From positions 49,414,001-49,478,000 of the forward strand of contig OZ231128.1 of the NCBI GenBank assembly GCA_965153355.1: DNA of 64,000 bases. The letters are read 5' to 3'. Shown here in pieces: positions 40,736 through 52,270 of the stretch; positions within the stretch are counted from its first letter, which is position 1, and every line of letters starts with the position of its first letter. Position numbers and translations under genes: made by a program. Origin of the DNA: Flaccisagitta enflata (lineage: Eukaryota > Chaetognatha > Sagittoidea > Aphragmophora). Under the pieces are notes generated by a model. The model had not been told where the DNA came from. It did no database searches and worked only from the letters and a program-made list of their open reading frames with translations.

Positions 40736-41340
40736 TTACCCCATAGGCATGTACTATAAAAGATGACGCAAGTTCATTCAGTCATTGCGAAAAGGGTACC
40801 ACAGTACCATTGACATTTATACGCCGATTACCTCTCCCTTTGGCAGGCCTTACTTTTCCTTTCACAAGGGTTCCTCAATCAATTTCAATTTCCGTTGGTA
40901 CATTTCTTTTCTTTTTTTTCGAGAATGAATTCTAGCTTCAGGAAATGGCAAACTTTTTTGTTTCACGTCGCGATTTATAATTTCATTTTTCAGTATTTTT
41001 CCCTTCCCCATTCATTTCTGCGCGCTTTAAAGCATATCAACAAGTGGACGTTTGGCTGTCCGTTTCTCGAATCTCGATTGGTCGCTCTGTCTGACTTTCT
41101 CTTGAGACGCAATCGTTCGCCGATCTATCGGCTGCTTGTAGGCAAACGATGTGTGCCGGGTTTAATGTGTGGATTGTGATTTTTTGGGGATAAGATCATT
41201 TTCTGGGAGATAATTCGGAACTTTTTTTAAACAACTGCTCCCTCTAAATACCAGCATCTTTCGTTCCATCAGTTTTCTACTATCCGAAGAACATACTCCC
41301 TTTTCTTCAATCCTTACCCAACCTCCACCTCCCCTCTTCC
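40736..41340. other. Unassigned unique DNA
   Basis: I see no gene or repeat element here. Confidence 0.35.
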
Positions 41341-41465
41341 CATCTCTTTGACTCCTTCATCTTGATCCCTTCTCATGTCTCACCATTTCCCTCCAACTTC
41401 TCTCTTCCCATCTCTTTGACTCCTTCATCTTGCTCCCTTCTCATATCTCACCATTTCCCTCCGCC
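41341..41465. repeat. 68-bp tandem duplication
   Basis: CATCTCTTTGACTCCTTCAT starts at 41341 and again at 41409; the units are near identical to CACCATTTCCCTCC. Confidence 0.85.
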
Positions 41466-41840
41466 TCCCCATATTATCGGAACTCACGTGCCTTGACTCG
41501 AGTTGGAATCATTATTGAATGATCCCTTAACCTGTCTTCCTTGTTTTACTTCCGCGGCGCACTCGCCTCATTCTGAGGAATTGAGGAGAGTCTGAGGTAA
41601 ATGGCGTGTTGGGGACTAGTGAGTCTCACACAGCTTGGTTAGTGCCAGTCACTGCAGGGTATTGTCCAACATCATGAGTGATATTGAGTGGTATTTCCGA
41701 TGCTCTTGTGAACATCATCGTATTGCTTTAAAGACTCGATTTTCGCTCTCTTCCAATCATTTTGGTTCAGGTTTTGTAAGAGACGCTTGTTCCACGTTTC
41801 TTGGGATGAAAACGATTGTTTTTTTTTTACAAATTCATTT

Positions 41841-42075
41841 TTAGTCGCGTGCACGCGACTCTACAACCCACTCTGTCCGTCGGTCCGTTGGTCGGTCGGT
41901 AACCCTTAGCTTTTTTTTGTTGTTTTACACTATTTTAAGTCATTTTAAATCATTTTAAGTTATCTTAAGTTAATCTAAGTCAACTTACTTTTAGTCTCTT
42001 TGTCTTTTGTTCTTTTAGTCTTTTGGTCTAATGTTCTTAACTACCGCACGCGACTGTAAGGTGTTGGCCTTGTTT
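41841..42075 (+). mobile_element. Family A copy A12 (AGTCGCGTGC subfamily), altered core
   Basis: Hairpin AGTCGCGTGCACGCGACT at 41843-41860, CTCTACAACCCACTCTGTCC, a short GGTCGGTCGG core, then ATTTTAAGTC/ATTTTAAATC tandem words instead of the usual middle. Sub-TIR GCACGCGACT at 42046-42055 and GGCCTTGTTTCA at the end. Confidence 0.8.
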
Positions 42076-42782
42076 CATAACAAGACAGTTGGAGCACGAT
42101 GTGAAATTGTTCCTCCCCATGATGCTGGAAGAACCACTCCCTTAGTAACTGCCCAAAGATAGCTATTTTTCACTTTTCAGTGACTTTTTCCCCCACCGAG
42201 CATATTTGGCGCATTGTGCGACGCCGCGTCATCCCATGCATTTCCCCTTTGGCTATCGATTTCCCGTCGCGAATCTGAAAAACTGCCATTTGTTCTTGTT
42301 CAATGCTCAAATAGGAAGGATTTATTTAATTGAATTAGGAGGTACGCGGACCCAAACTGACGTTGAATGAAAATAAAGCGCGTTTTGAGGTTTGCCTTGG
42401 GGGAGACCAAAGAATACGCACACACGCATCGTGTGACAAAAATTGTTTTACAGCGACTGCAACGGTATTTTGATATTGCAGTTATTGCTTGATATCAATA
42501 AACTGAATAAAGTGAATAAAGTGAATAAAGTGCTCTTAACTTTACGACCGGAGCACCACGCCGATGGTTATGGATTGTAACTGAAGTTCTTCTCAAGAAA
42601 TGACTCAATATGCCTCTTGGTAGTTGGTAAAATACTGTTCAAAGATGGGAATAAAAATCCTTACCCCTTCCAACATCGATTAAAAACGCTCTCCGTTCTC
42701 CGACATTGTCATCCCATCCTCACCGGTCACCTAATATTTGTTTTGAAAACCCATCTTTATCTTTTTGATACACCCCCTCCCC

Positions 42783-42880
42783 CTTTCACGAACATATGAG
42801 CCCTAAGGCCAATTCGAATCTCGGGCTTCCCCCTTTCACGAACCTATGAGCCCTTAGGCCAAATCGAACCTCGGGCTTCA
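42783..42880. repeat. 50-bp tandem duplication
   Basis: CCTTTCACGAAC(A/C)TATGAGCCC begins at about 42782 and 42831; units are near identical through TCGGGCTTC. Confidence 0.8.
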
Positions 42881-42885
42881 CCGGT

Positions 42886-43052
42886 CGTGTTAACTGAAAT
42901 CGGATTTTGCGTGGTCGTGGTCTTGGTCGTGGTCGTGTTAACTGAAACCGGATTTAGCGTGGTCGTGGTCGTGGTCGTGGTCATGTTAACTGTAACCGGA
43001 TTTAGCGTGGTCGTGGTCGTGGTCGTGGTCGTGTTAACTGAAACCGGATTTA

Positions 43053-43099
<47 letters not shown>

Positions 43100-43118
43100 T
43101 TAACTGAAACCGGATTTA

Positions 43119-43160
<42 letters not shown>

Positions 43161-43198
43161 CCGTGGTCGTGTTAACTGAAACCGGATTTAGCGTGGTC
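42886..43198. repeat. GTGGTC-expanding minisatellite
   Basis: Six units of TTAACTGAAACCGGATTTAG plus CGTGGTC separated by variable numbers of GTGGTC hexamers (about 3 to 10). A hexamer microsatellite nested inside a longer minisatellite. It reads as poly-V/poly-T; no gene evidence. Confidence 0.9.
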
Positions 43199-43249
43199 TC
43201 ATTCCCGTTTCTGCCCTCTTTTGCCCTCAAATGTCGTTAATCAAGATTT

Positions 43250-43611
43250 ACTTTCTTTTTTTTTCGCTTTTATATAATCATTTTTTTCCATATGCTTCTT
43301 CTTATTATTTTCGTTTTCTATTTTTCTTTTCTTTTCTTTTTCTTCTGCTTTCTGTCTTTTCTTCTCCTTCTTCTTTTTCTTTTCTTTTTTCTTTTTGTTT
43401 TTCTTTTGTTTTGTTTTGTTTGTTTTTCTACTTCTCCTCCTTCATTTTCTTTTCTTTTCTTTTCTTTTCTTTTCTTTTTTCTTTTCTTCTCTTCTTCTCC
43501 TTCTTTCTTCTTCTTCTTCCTCTTCCTCTTCATCATCTTCTTCCTTTCTTCTTCTTCTTCTTCTTCTTCTTCCTTTATCTTCCTCTCTTCATCTCTTCTT
43601 CTTCTTCTTCT

Positions 43612-43646
<35 letters not shown>

Positions 43647-43690
43647 TTCTCCCTCTTGTTTTTTTCTTTTATCTTCATCATCGTGCCCAC
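43250..43690. repeat. Polypyrimidine tract, (CTT)n and (TTTTC)n
   Basis: About 440 bp almost free of purines on this strand. Frames rich in F/S/L are compositional. Confidence 0.85.
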
Positions 43691-43754
43691 CTGTGAATTC
43701 GGCGTTGGGGAACGACCGCATTCTGCGTTGGGGACCACCAAACACTGACGTCAA

Positions 43755-44270
43755 CAACCACGACGTAGATGATGACGATGATGGTGACGGAGATGATGCT
43801 GACATGGCCGGCGACGATGATGACGACAATGATGATGATGATGAAAAGGGCAACGCGGATGATGATGATGGTGATGATGGGGACGACATGGTCGGTGATG
43901 TAGAAAAAGCGGTAATTTCGTCAACATAAAGAGGACATCACCAATTCAGGTCGAGGTCGCCCATAAAAGAAGGGAACAGAGCAATTGAAGAAAGAAGTAG
44001 GGAAGGAGGAGGAGAAGAAGGTGGAAAGAGAGGGGAGATGCAGAAGAAGAAGGAAGAGGAGAAGGAAGAGAAGGAGGAGGAAGAAAAGAAGGAGGTATAA
44101 AAGTCGAAGAAGAATAGTGAGAAGAAAAAGGAGGAGGAGATGAAGAAGACGAGGAAGACGAAGAAGAAGAGGGAGAAGAAGTCAAAGAGATGAGAAAGAG
44201 AAAATGGAATAAGAAAAGAAGAGGGAATTAAAAAGTAAAAGATGAGATGAAGAAAAAGAAGAAGTGGTTC
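43755..44270. repeat. GAT-rich then purine-rich low-complexity DNA
   Basis: GATGATGAC-type triplets to about 43900, then GAA/GGA/GAG purine DNA to about 44270. With the preceding pyrimidine tract it forms a loose, low-complexity inverted pair. Acidic (poly-D) frames here are compositional. Confidence 0.75.
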
Positions 44271-45306
<1,036 letters not shown>

Positions 45307-45720
45307 ATGCGCTCTTGAAAACTTTGATCTTTTTAATGTTTGTATTATTCTTTAAAAGGATTTAGGTTTTCAAGTATCGAATTTGGCTTCCGATGGCGGG
45401 AAGGATGAGGAGGAGGAAGCGTAGGAGTAGTTGACGAAGAGGCGTCGAAGCGTTAAAATGGTTTTATCGGCAGAACAAATGCCAAGGATATTTCTACTCT
45501 TTTTTTTTTTTTCATTGAGACCAGAAACAAAAACGGGTGCGTTCATCCAATTTTTGTAAAAAACATGTCCGTAAGCGTTGGAACCGTTTTAGCGTGAACT
45601 AACTCCCCTTTTCGTCTAGTAATCAGCTGATGGTACTAAAGAGAGAGAAAGGAGGCAGAAAATGAGCGCCGTTAAGCCAGGACAGGGTTGGCGCCAAGGG
45701 CCTGATGGGGGAGGGACGAA

Positions 45721-45724
<4 letters not shown>

Positions 45725-45803
<79 letters not shown>
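45725..45803. repeat. (GA)n microsatellite
   Basis: About 39 GA units. Confidence 0.95.
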
Positions 45804-45805
<2 letters not shown>

Positions 45806-45931
45806 AGAATTATATTTTAAAGATAAAAACACATTCAAGGGTTATACTGAGAGAATTGATGTACGTTAACGGAGAATTTGAGGGCAAAGACAAAAAAAAA
45901 AAAAAAAAACAGGCCGCCCAAGGGCAATATG

Positions 45932-46362
45932 TGGTCAGCGATACTCGTTGCCCTGCTCTGCATGATTGTGAATTGGAGTGAGAGGAAGCAGGGCTGCAGC
46001 CCCAAAGGGGACGAAGTCTTTCGTTTGTCCGTTCGTCTGTCCGTCCCCCCAGGCCCTCTCAGGCCTGAAATCTGACCTTTCAGGCCTGAAATCTACCCTC
46101 TCAGGCCTGAAATCTGCCCGCTCAGGCCTTGAATCTGTGAGTGCAGATTTCAGGCCGAAGAGGACTGATTTCAGGCCTGAGAGGGCAGATTCAGGGCTCC
46201 AGAGGGCAAATTTCAGGCCTGAGAGGTTTTTTTCAGGCCTGAGAGGACAGAATGCAGGCCTGAAAGGGCTTGGCGGGGACGAACAAACGGACAAACGGAT
46301 GGACGAACAAAAGTCCCCCTGTTTTCCACAGGACTTCGTCCCCTTTGGGACCGCTGCCCAAA
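45932..46362 (+). mobile_element. Family B element B3, complete foldback
   Basis: Starts TGGTCAGCGATACTCGTTGC and AATTGTGAATTGG. An inner left arm (CAGCCCCAAAGGGGACGAAG, 45997) is inverted at the right end (GGACTTCGTCCCCTTTGGGA, 46331). Between them a 21-bp array (GGCCTGAAATCTGCCCTCTC) runs in one direction, then reverses at about 46140 so that the minisatellite is itself palindromic. Ends CCGCTGCCCA, inverse of TGG(T/G)CAGCGG. No coding capacity. Confidence 0.8.
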
Positions 46363-46908
46363 AAGCAAAAAGATAGAGTAGAATTCAAGAAGAAAAAATA
46401 AGGAGATTTCAACAAATTTCTTTTTTCTTCAAGTGTGTCGTTGAGCGCGCTTTGGTGTTTGTCGGCGACTTAATCAAAGTTGGTTCCTTTTTTTTTTCTA
46501 GTTTTGGCTCCACGATTCACTTTTTTGGCACTCTTTTGAAAGTCGCCAAAATCTTGGCCAACGATTGGCACAAAATTGAAGGAATGAGAAAAAAAAGGAT
46601 AAGAACAAAACAAAAAGAAAAAGAAAAGATTTTTAGAAACAAAAAACGTACAAATGGATTAGTGGGATTTTATTTTCATTTGAGTCTAAATAGGTCAACA
46701 AGATTGTGAACTAGTCAGTTTTTTCTTCAGACCACCAAACTGTTGATAAATCCGTACATTCGTCCGTTCGTCCACCTATCTATACATCAGTCAATCCAAC
46801 CATCTAAACGTCCATCTGTCTGTCCGTCTGTCTGTTAGCCTATCTTTCCATACATCCATCCATCAGTTAGAATCATTTGTGCCCATGTACGATTGTTAGC
46901 AGACTAAA
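46363..46908. other. Unassigned DNA
   Basis: A/T-rich DNA, then a GTCC/ATCC/CATC-rich stretch at 46745-46865 that may be a decayed family A core, without hairpin or ends. Confidence 0.4.
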
Positions 46909-47063
46909 GGTGTGTCTGCATTGATCAGCTTATTTGGATATTTTATTTGAATATTAATATCCGGATATTTCATGAAGTAAATTTTGTAAATTCACTATGT
47001 AGAATATTCGGATATTGATATCCAGATAAATTATCCAAATAATATGGTGAATGCAGACGCACC
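46909..47063. mobile_element. 155-bp MITE M2
   Basis: Terminal inverted repeats GGTGTGTCTGCATT and AATGCAGACGCACC (one mismatch). Most of the interior also pairs (TTATTTGGATA with TATCCAAATAA; ATATCCGGATAT). No clear target duplication. Confidence 0.8.
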
Positions 47064-47119
47064 CAGAATATCAAGTTGAAATTCTGATGGGTTATCATTA
47101 TTCTCAGATGACTTACTAC

Positions 47120-47217
47120 CCGTCACACTTTATTTCTTTTGCGTTTATGGGTTTTTTGGCCATGCTGCTCCTGACTAAATGCTCCGACTGGGTTAGCCGT
47201 GTATCCGGCCTTGTTTC
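47120..47217 (+). mobile_element. Family A copy A13, terminal half
   Basis: CGTCACACTTTATTTCTTTT, GCCATGCTGCTCCTG, CCGACTGGGTTAGCCGTGTA, TCCGGCCTTGTTT. Hairpin and core are missing. Confidence 0.65.
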
Positions 47218-47257
47218 TTTTTATACCAAATCGCCTTCTTTTTGTGGAATATAAAAA

Positions 47258-47473
47258 AACAAGGCCGGATACACGGCTACCCCAGTCGCGTGCGGGTGGG
47301 CAGGGTCCATAATTGAGGTCAGTGGAACATTTGGGCAGCAGCAATAAGGCCAAAAACCCCATTAACGCCGAAAAAGTAAAGTGTGACGGACGGACGGACC
47401 GACGGACCGACGGACCGACGGACCGACGGACCGACAAAGCGGGGTGTAGAGTCGCGTAGCACGCGACTAAAAA
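47258..47473 (-). mobile_element. Family A copy A14 (AGTCGCGTGC subfamily), complete
   Basis: ACAAGGCCGGATACACGGCT, sub-TIR AGTCGCGTGC at 47284-47293, AAAAGTAAAGTGTGACGGAC, a perfect GACC/GACG core of about 55 bp, CAAAGCGGGGTGTAG and hairpin AGTCGCGTAGCACGCGACT at 47450-47468. It lies 40 bp from A13 in opposite orientation, so the pair can fold back. Confidence 0.88.
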
Positions 47474-47525
47474 CAAAAAAGCTGCAACATTGATCGATTC
47501 ATAAGGAAGTGATCAAACTGATCAG

Positions 47526-47637
47526 TTGGTCAGAATAGGCCCCAAAGAAGACAAAGCCCTGAGGATGGGGCGGGGAGGATGGAAAGATTCCCCCTGTCTT
47601 TTACAGGACTTTGTCCCCTTCGGAGCCGCTGCCCAAA
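47526..47637 (+). mobile_element. Family B element B4, short form
   Basis: TTGGTCAGAATAGGCCCCAA, then directly ACAGGACTTTGTCCCCTTCG, GAGCCGCTGCCCA. The 21-bp array is absent, so this is a deletion derivative. Confidence 0.6.
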
Positions 47638-47833
47638 AGTAGAATCATAGGCGGTTAGTTGGTGGCCCAGCCCAGGGCATGAGCGTATAAGGCCAAGAGG
47701 AAAACTGCCCGGGATGTGGCGTCGAGATGGCGACCACAAATGTCGCCGGACACTTAAGAGAAGTCTGCCATCCTTACGTCATCGCCGTCATTAATTGGCT
47801 TCCCACGTGGAGGGGCTTACCCCTAGCGGGAGT

Positions 47834-47872
47834 GGATGCCGGATGCCGGATGCCGGATGCCGGATGCCGGAT
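47834..47872. repeat. (GGATGCC)n heptanucleotide repeat
   Basis: About 5.5 perfect 7-bp units. Confidence 0.9.
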
Positions 47873-47939
47873 TACAGAATACGGTGGTAATGCGTGTACC
47901 AGTCAGTGGCATCATTGATACAATACAAGCGGAAAAAAA

Positions 47940-48550
47940 AACAGGTTTAAGTATTCAAAGAGAGAGTGACATTTGAGAACAAAAGTGAGTGATTGAAAAA
48001 TGTATGGATTTTCAGTTTAATACGAATATGAAATGCATAACAGTAGCGACAGAAAATATGATACAGAGCTCGTTTTACTATGTATTGATTATTTGCCAAT
48101 CTTAAGACTTTTTAATGTTGAACCACTGTATGTCTAAAAAAAGTTTTTGAAGCATTCTTAAATAACCTTGAAAATCAATTCAAATTAACAATAACTTGAT
48201 ATGGTAGAAATAAGTTGTGTATCAAATTTTCTGTCGCTACTGCTATATTGGATTTTTTTTTGTTTCAGTTTTTTCCAGTCTAAATAAAACCCATAATCTG
48301 GGACGTCCGAGAAATTACTGGGAGCGCTTGACGTCAATTGACGTTTGGACATTTCATCAATTACTTGCAATTTGAAATAATAGTATATAACTCAGCAAAG
48401 AGATGAGAGAAATTGAACAAGAGAGAAACTGCGTAGCACAAAATCGAGTTTGAAGGCGAAAGAAAGAAGAGAAAATTCTAGAAGGATGACGTTAGCCGAG
48501 TAAAAATGGAGGCAGGACAGAAGCACAGGGAATGAGAGGGAGGCCAAAAT
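47940..48550. other. Unassigned AT-rich DNA
   Basis: The words GACAGAAAAT near 48048 and ATTTTCTGTCGCTAC near 48226 are inverted: AACAGTAGCGACAGAAAAT against ATTTTCTGTCGCTACTGCT. About 200 bp apart, they suggest a small TIR element at about 48038-48245. No gene. Confidence 0.45.
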
Positions 48551-48559
48551 AAAGGAAAG

Positions 48560-48760
48560 AGCTTTTTACAGAGAGGAGGAGCTTTTTACAGAGAGGAGGA
48601 GCTTTTTACAGAGAGGAGGAGCTTTTACAGAGCTTTTTCGGAGCTTTTACAGAGCTTTTACAGCTTTTACAGAGCTTTTACAGGAGGAGCTTTTACAGAG
48701 AGGAGGAGCTTTTTACAGAGAGGAGGAGCTTTTTACAGAGAAGAGGAGGCTTTTTACAGA
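48560..48760. repeat. AGCTTTTTACAG minisatellite
   Basis: Units of GAGAGGAGGAGCTTTTTACA (20 bp) with shorter internal deletions (GAGCTTTTACA), about 11 copies in all. Confidence 0.85.
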
Positions 48761-49120
48761 AGGAGAAGAAGGAGAAGACGAAAATAGAAGAAGAAGAAGA
48801 AAAAGAAGAAGAAGAAGCAGAAGAAGAAGAAGAAAAAGAAAAAGAAAAAGAAGAAGAAGAAGAAGAAGAAGAAGAAGAAGAAGAAGAAGAAGAAGAAGAA
48901 GAAGAAGAAGAAGAAGAAGAAGAAGAAGAAGAAGAAGAAGAAGAAGAAGAAGAAGAAGAAGAAGAAGAAGAAGAAGAAGAAGAAGAAGAAGAAGAAGAAT
49001 ACGAAGAAGGAGAAAAAGAAAAAGAAAAAGAAAAAGAAAAAGAAAAAGAAAAAGAAAAAGAAAAAGAAAAAGAAAAAGAAAAAGAAAAAGCAGAGGAAAA
49101 AGAAAAAGCAGAGGAAAAAA
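48760..49120. repeat. (GAA)n and (GAAAAA)n purine repeat
   Basis: About 360 bp of GAA and GAAAAA units. Long GAA tracts can form triplex DNA. Confidence 0.95.
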
Positions 49121-50213
49121 GAAGATCACAAGGGATTTACACCTCCCCTAATTCTTGTTGTTCACCGGAGAAGCCAATCCAAGTCGCACTAACTTGTGCA
49201 GGGGTAGCAATAAAAAAGAAATTGTTACGGATCGACAGACAGTCCAACAAACAAATACAGCAACGTATTCAGTCGCTTGTCCATGACTGAAAACAAAAAG
49301 AGCTGGAATTGGAGCAAAAGGGGAAAAAAGAGAAAGAGGAAGAAGTGGATGTCGAGGAAAAAAGAGAAGGGCACTCTGCTCCAGTTCAACAAAAAATCAT
49401 GTCGAGGCACAAAATCGATTTTGTCAAGCCAAAGCCGTTGTTTACAGTTCACGCAACAATTGGCTGACAAAAACTCTGAATGGAACCGTCTTTTTAAGCT
49501 GTCTCTCTCGTGAATTCAAACAAGGATCTGAAAGTGAGATAACTAAAGATACTTAACTCGACCCCTGTACATGGCAGTAATGGCAGGAAAAAAGAGACTG
49601 ACAAACATGGTCTCATATGTCGCAGTGATACAAACCAGTAGCTAGAATTTACGTTGTCGAAATGTGTGGTACTGAACTATTGGACTATTTAAAGGACGAC
49701 TTGAGCCTGAGGATCTACCATCAATAAAAAAACAAAGCGGACAGCAGCCAATGAACGCACAGCCATTAGCTTATCCTCATCATTTCAGCCTCGCCACAAC
49801 CACCTCATCATTATCCACATTCTTCAAACCCGACCGAACCACCTGTAGGAAGAAAAAACTGGAGCAATTGATGGGAAAGAAATTGCCCATGATGGTGTGG
49901 ATGACACCAATAATGGCACCAATAATGACACCATTTTTGTAGTGTCGACAAGGAACACCGCGAAATGGGAGACGCCGAGCCCTTTAACAGACAATCAACG
50001 GCAATATCGCTTCGAAGGAGAGTATGCGTGGTGAACTGAATCCGATGACGATGATGATCATTGTGGATTTCACAAGGGGCTCTACTGTCAGCATGAAAAG
50101 ATATGTATGGGTCAGATCACCATATATTTTAAATATATTTTCAAACTATTTACCATAATCTGATAATCAGACGTTGGAAAAAAAAACACTTGCTTGATAA
50201 GAAAGCAACTGCA
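49121..50213. other. Unassigned DNA
   Basis: No gene recognised; purine-rich words at 49320-49370 and tandem AATAATG(A/G)CACC words near 49905-49930. Confidence 0.4.
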
Positions 50214-50215
50214 TA

Positions 50216-50961
50216 CACCGTCTTTAGATCGAAATGTCGCGAAAAGAAGATATATTACTCCTAAAATATTTTAGACAACTACTTGATTCTTTTTTTCTGT
50301 GGTAGATAATTTGATTAAGTTTTGTTACAAAAAAAGAATTAAAGCCCCAGTGTTGATATATTTGCTCTTAATTACATGACAAAAATTAGTCAATTTTCAC
50401 TAAAATGGTCTTTTTCATGAAAAAAAATGATTAGATAGTTATTATTTTTTTACAAGAGTGGTCCTACAGTGTTGGTTAGAAAAATAATGAAGTTTTGTTT
50501 GAAATACCAAAAGATTTGACTCATATGATGCAGTAATGATTGATTTTAACCCCAAAACACCCAAAAAACCCAAATCGAAATTTGCGAAAATTTTGAAAAA
50601 TTGTCTGCAAATTGTTCAAAATTAAAATCAGTGAGAACATTTTTTCCTTACAACATAATCTACATTAAATTCTCTCAAATTCTAGACCAAGCCCAGCAAT
50701 TCTGCTCAATTTGGGTAGAAATGACAACTATGAAATAAAGTAAAGAAAAAGTTGTTGGGAAAAAAATCCTTCAATGTGAAACATGCAATATTCATTTATC
50801 ATGAGTAGGAGGCTTAGATTTTTTGGTTGGTGGAACATTCTTTGCTTGTAGCAAAACTTAATCAAATTATCTATCAGGGGAAAAAAAGAAAAAACTAATT
50901 ACTATGAATGGTTTTGGAGTAATATATCTTCTTTTCGCGACATTTCGATCTAAAGACGGTG
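50216..50961. mobile_element. 746-bp foldback element F3 with TA flanks
   Basis: Terminal inverted repeats begin CACCGTCTTTAGATCGAAAT and are identical for about 46 bp (to ATATTACTCC). A further inner match, GATAATTTGATTAAGTTTTG, extends the arms to about 115 bp or more. TA borders both ends (50214-50215, 50962-50963). The near-perfect ends point to a fairly recent insertion. Interior has CAAATTCTAGACCAAGCCC (50676), the GGTCTAGAA core on the minus strand. Confidence 0.87.
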
Positions 50962-50987
50962 TATATGAAGATTGTTTCTCATCCTTT

Positions 50988-51139
50988 TTAGTTGCGGACA
51001 CGCAACTCTATAAGAGGCTTTGTCCGTCCGTCCGTCCGTCCGTCCGTCCGTTGGTGTGCACGAGTCAAAAAGTGTGAAAACGCATATTTCCGCCCCTGCC
51101 CACCCGTCCGCAACTGGTGGCCGTGTATCCGGCTTTGTT
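50988..51139 (+). mobile_element. Family A copy A15 (AGTTGCGGAC subfamily), complete
   Basis: Hairpin AGTTGCGGACACGCAACT at 50990-51007, GTCC core of seven units, sub-TIR GTCCGCAACT at 51106-51115, end GGCCGTGTATCCGGCTTTGT. Nearly identical to A3, so this subfamily spread recently. It sits 26 bp from the end of F3. Confidence 0.85.
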
Positions 51140-51820
51140 CCATAGGGAAATTGATAGAAGGGTCCCGCTTTGGCGGATTATTTAGTTAGAAGAATTCATA
51201 ATTGCCGGAATAACGTATGTAAATCCTAAGAACTTCACTTATGAGAGAGAATATCATTTAGGTAACTAAAAAGATCGCTTTAAAACTACCAGGTTTTCTC
51301 TAACACAAGCGCACTTTGGGTGGTCCATTATGTATAATTGGTTCACCTTAAATGCTTTGGAAGTTAGCAGATAGGACAGATAACGGAGTGTCGCTTTTAT
51401 CTATGCTGATGATGATATAGATAATGATGAACATGATGAACTGATGATGAAGACGCGCATGACGATGTGACAATAGCGAAGATGATGACTATGAAGGAAA
51501 TGATGTCGATGCTGATGAGGGTGATACCGTCACGTGATGACTGACTATGATGATTGAGTAGATGATGGAAAGAACTATGATGGTTATGATGATGATGATG
51601 ATGATGATGATAGAATGGACTAAAATGACGACGACGATAATGACAATGATGACAACATGAAAAAGGGCAGTCAAAGGTTTGTGCCGTTGATGCCAGAGAG
51701 AAGCCAGTCCCGGGAGGCCAAAAAAAAAACGTCAAAGGCACACAAGACAGATAAGAAGGACGATGAGAAAGAGAAGGAAGAGAAAGAGAATGAAGAATGA
51801 GCGCATTAGCGCCTCAGATG
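51140..51820. other. Unassigned DNA with ATG-rich triplets
   Basis: Contains GATGAT-type triplet DNA at 51400-51660. No gene. Confidence 0.4.
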
Positions 51821-52147
51821 GTCAGCGCTACCCAGAACCTATTGCCCTTAAGGAGTAAGTGAGGCTGTTTTGGTAACAGGAGTAGCAACCCTAAAGGAGC
51901 CAATGACTTATGTTTATTTAAGCCTTAAGTCTTGGGTTTGGGTCTCATGGCTAGAATTTAAGTTCAGAGGCTAGGATTTGAGCCTTGAGATTGGGACTCG
52001 TAATTTGGGATTTAGGATGTAAAACTCCAGATCGGGATTTTATCCTCAAATGGAGGTGGATATATGGGTGAGGGAAAAATGAGAAAAAAATTCTCCTATG
52101 TGTGTAAGCATAGGCCATTGGTCTTTTCAGGGTCGCCGCTCAAAAGG
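51821..52147 (+). mobile_element. Family B element B5
   Basis: Starts TGGTCAGCGCTACCCAGAAC; interior of about 20-bp units (TTGAG.CTTGGGATTTGGG-like) in the same arrangement as B1; end GGTCTTTTCAGGGTCGCCGC. More diverged than B2 and B3. Confidence 0.6.
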
Positions 52148-52270
52148 CTTAAGGAGGAAGATGTGGATAAACACGAAGGTCGATTTTTTTCCAAGATCCT
52201 GAAACACTTTGATTCATTTGAGCTAGAAACTGTGTAAAAGGCAACCAACGGGGATGTCATTGTTTTTTTT

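Noticed and set aside
43231-43929. 232-codon plus-strand frame with an acidic end
   Set aside because: Phe/Ser/Leu from a pyrimidine tract and Asp from GAT triplets; composition explains it fully.
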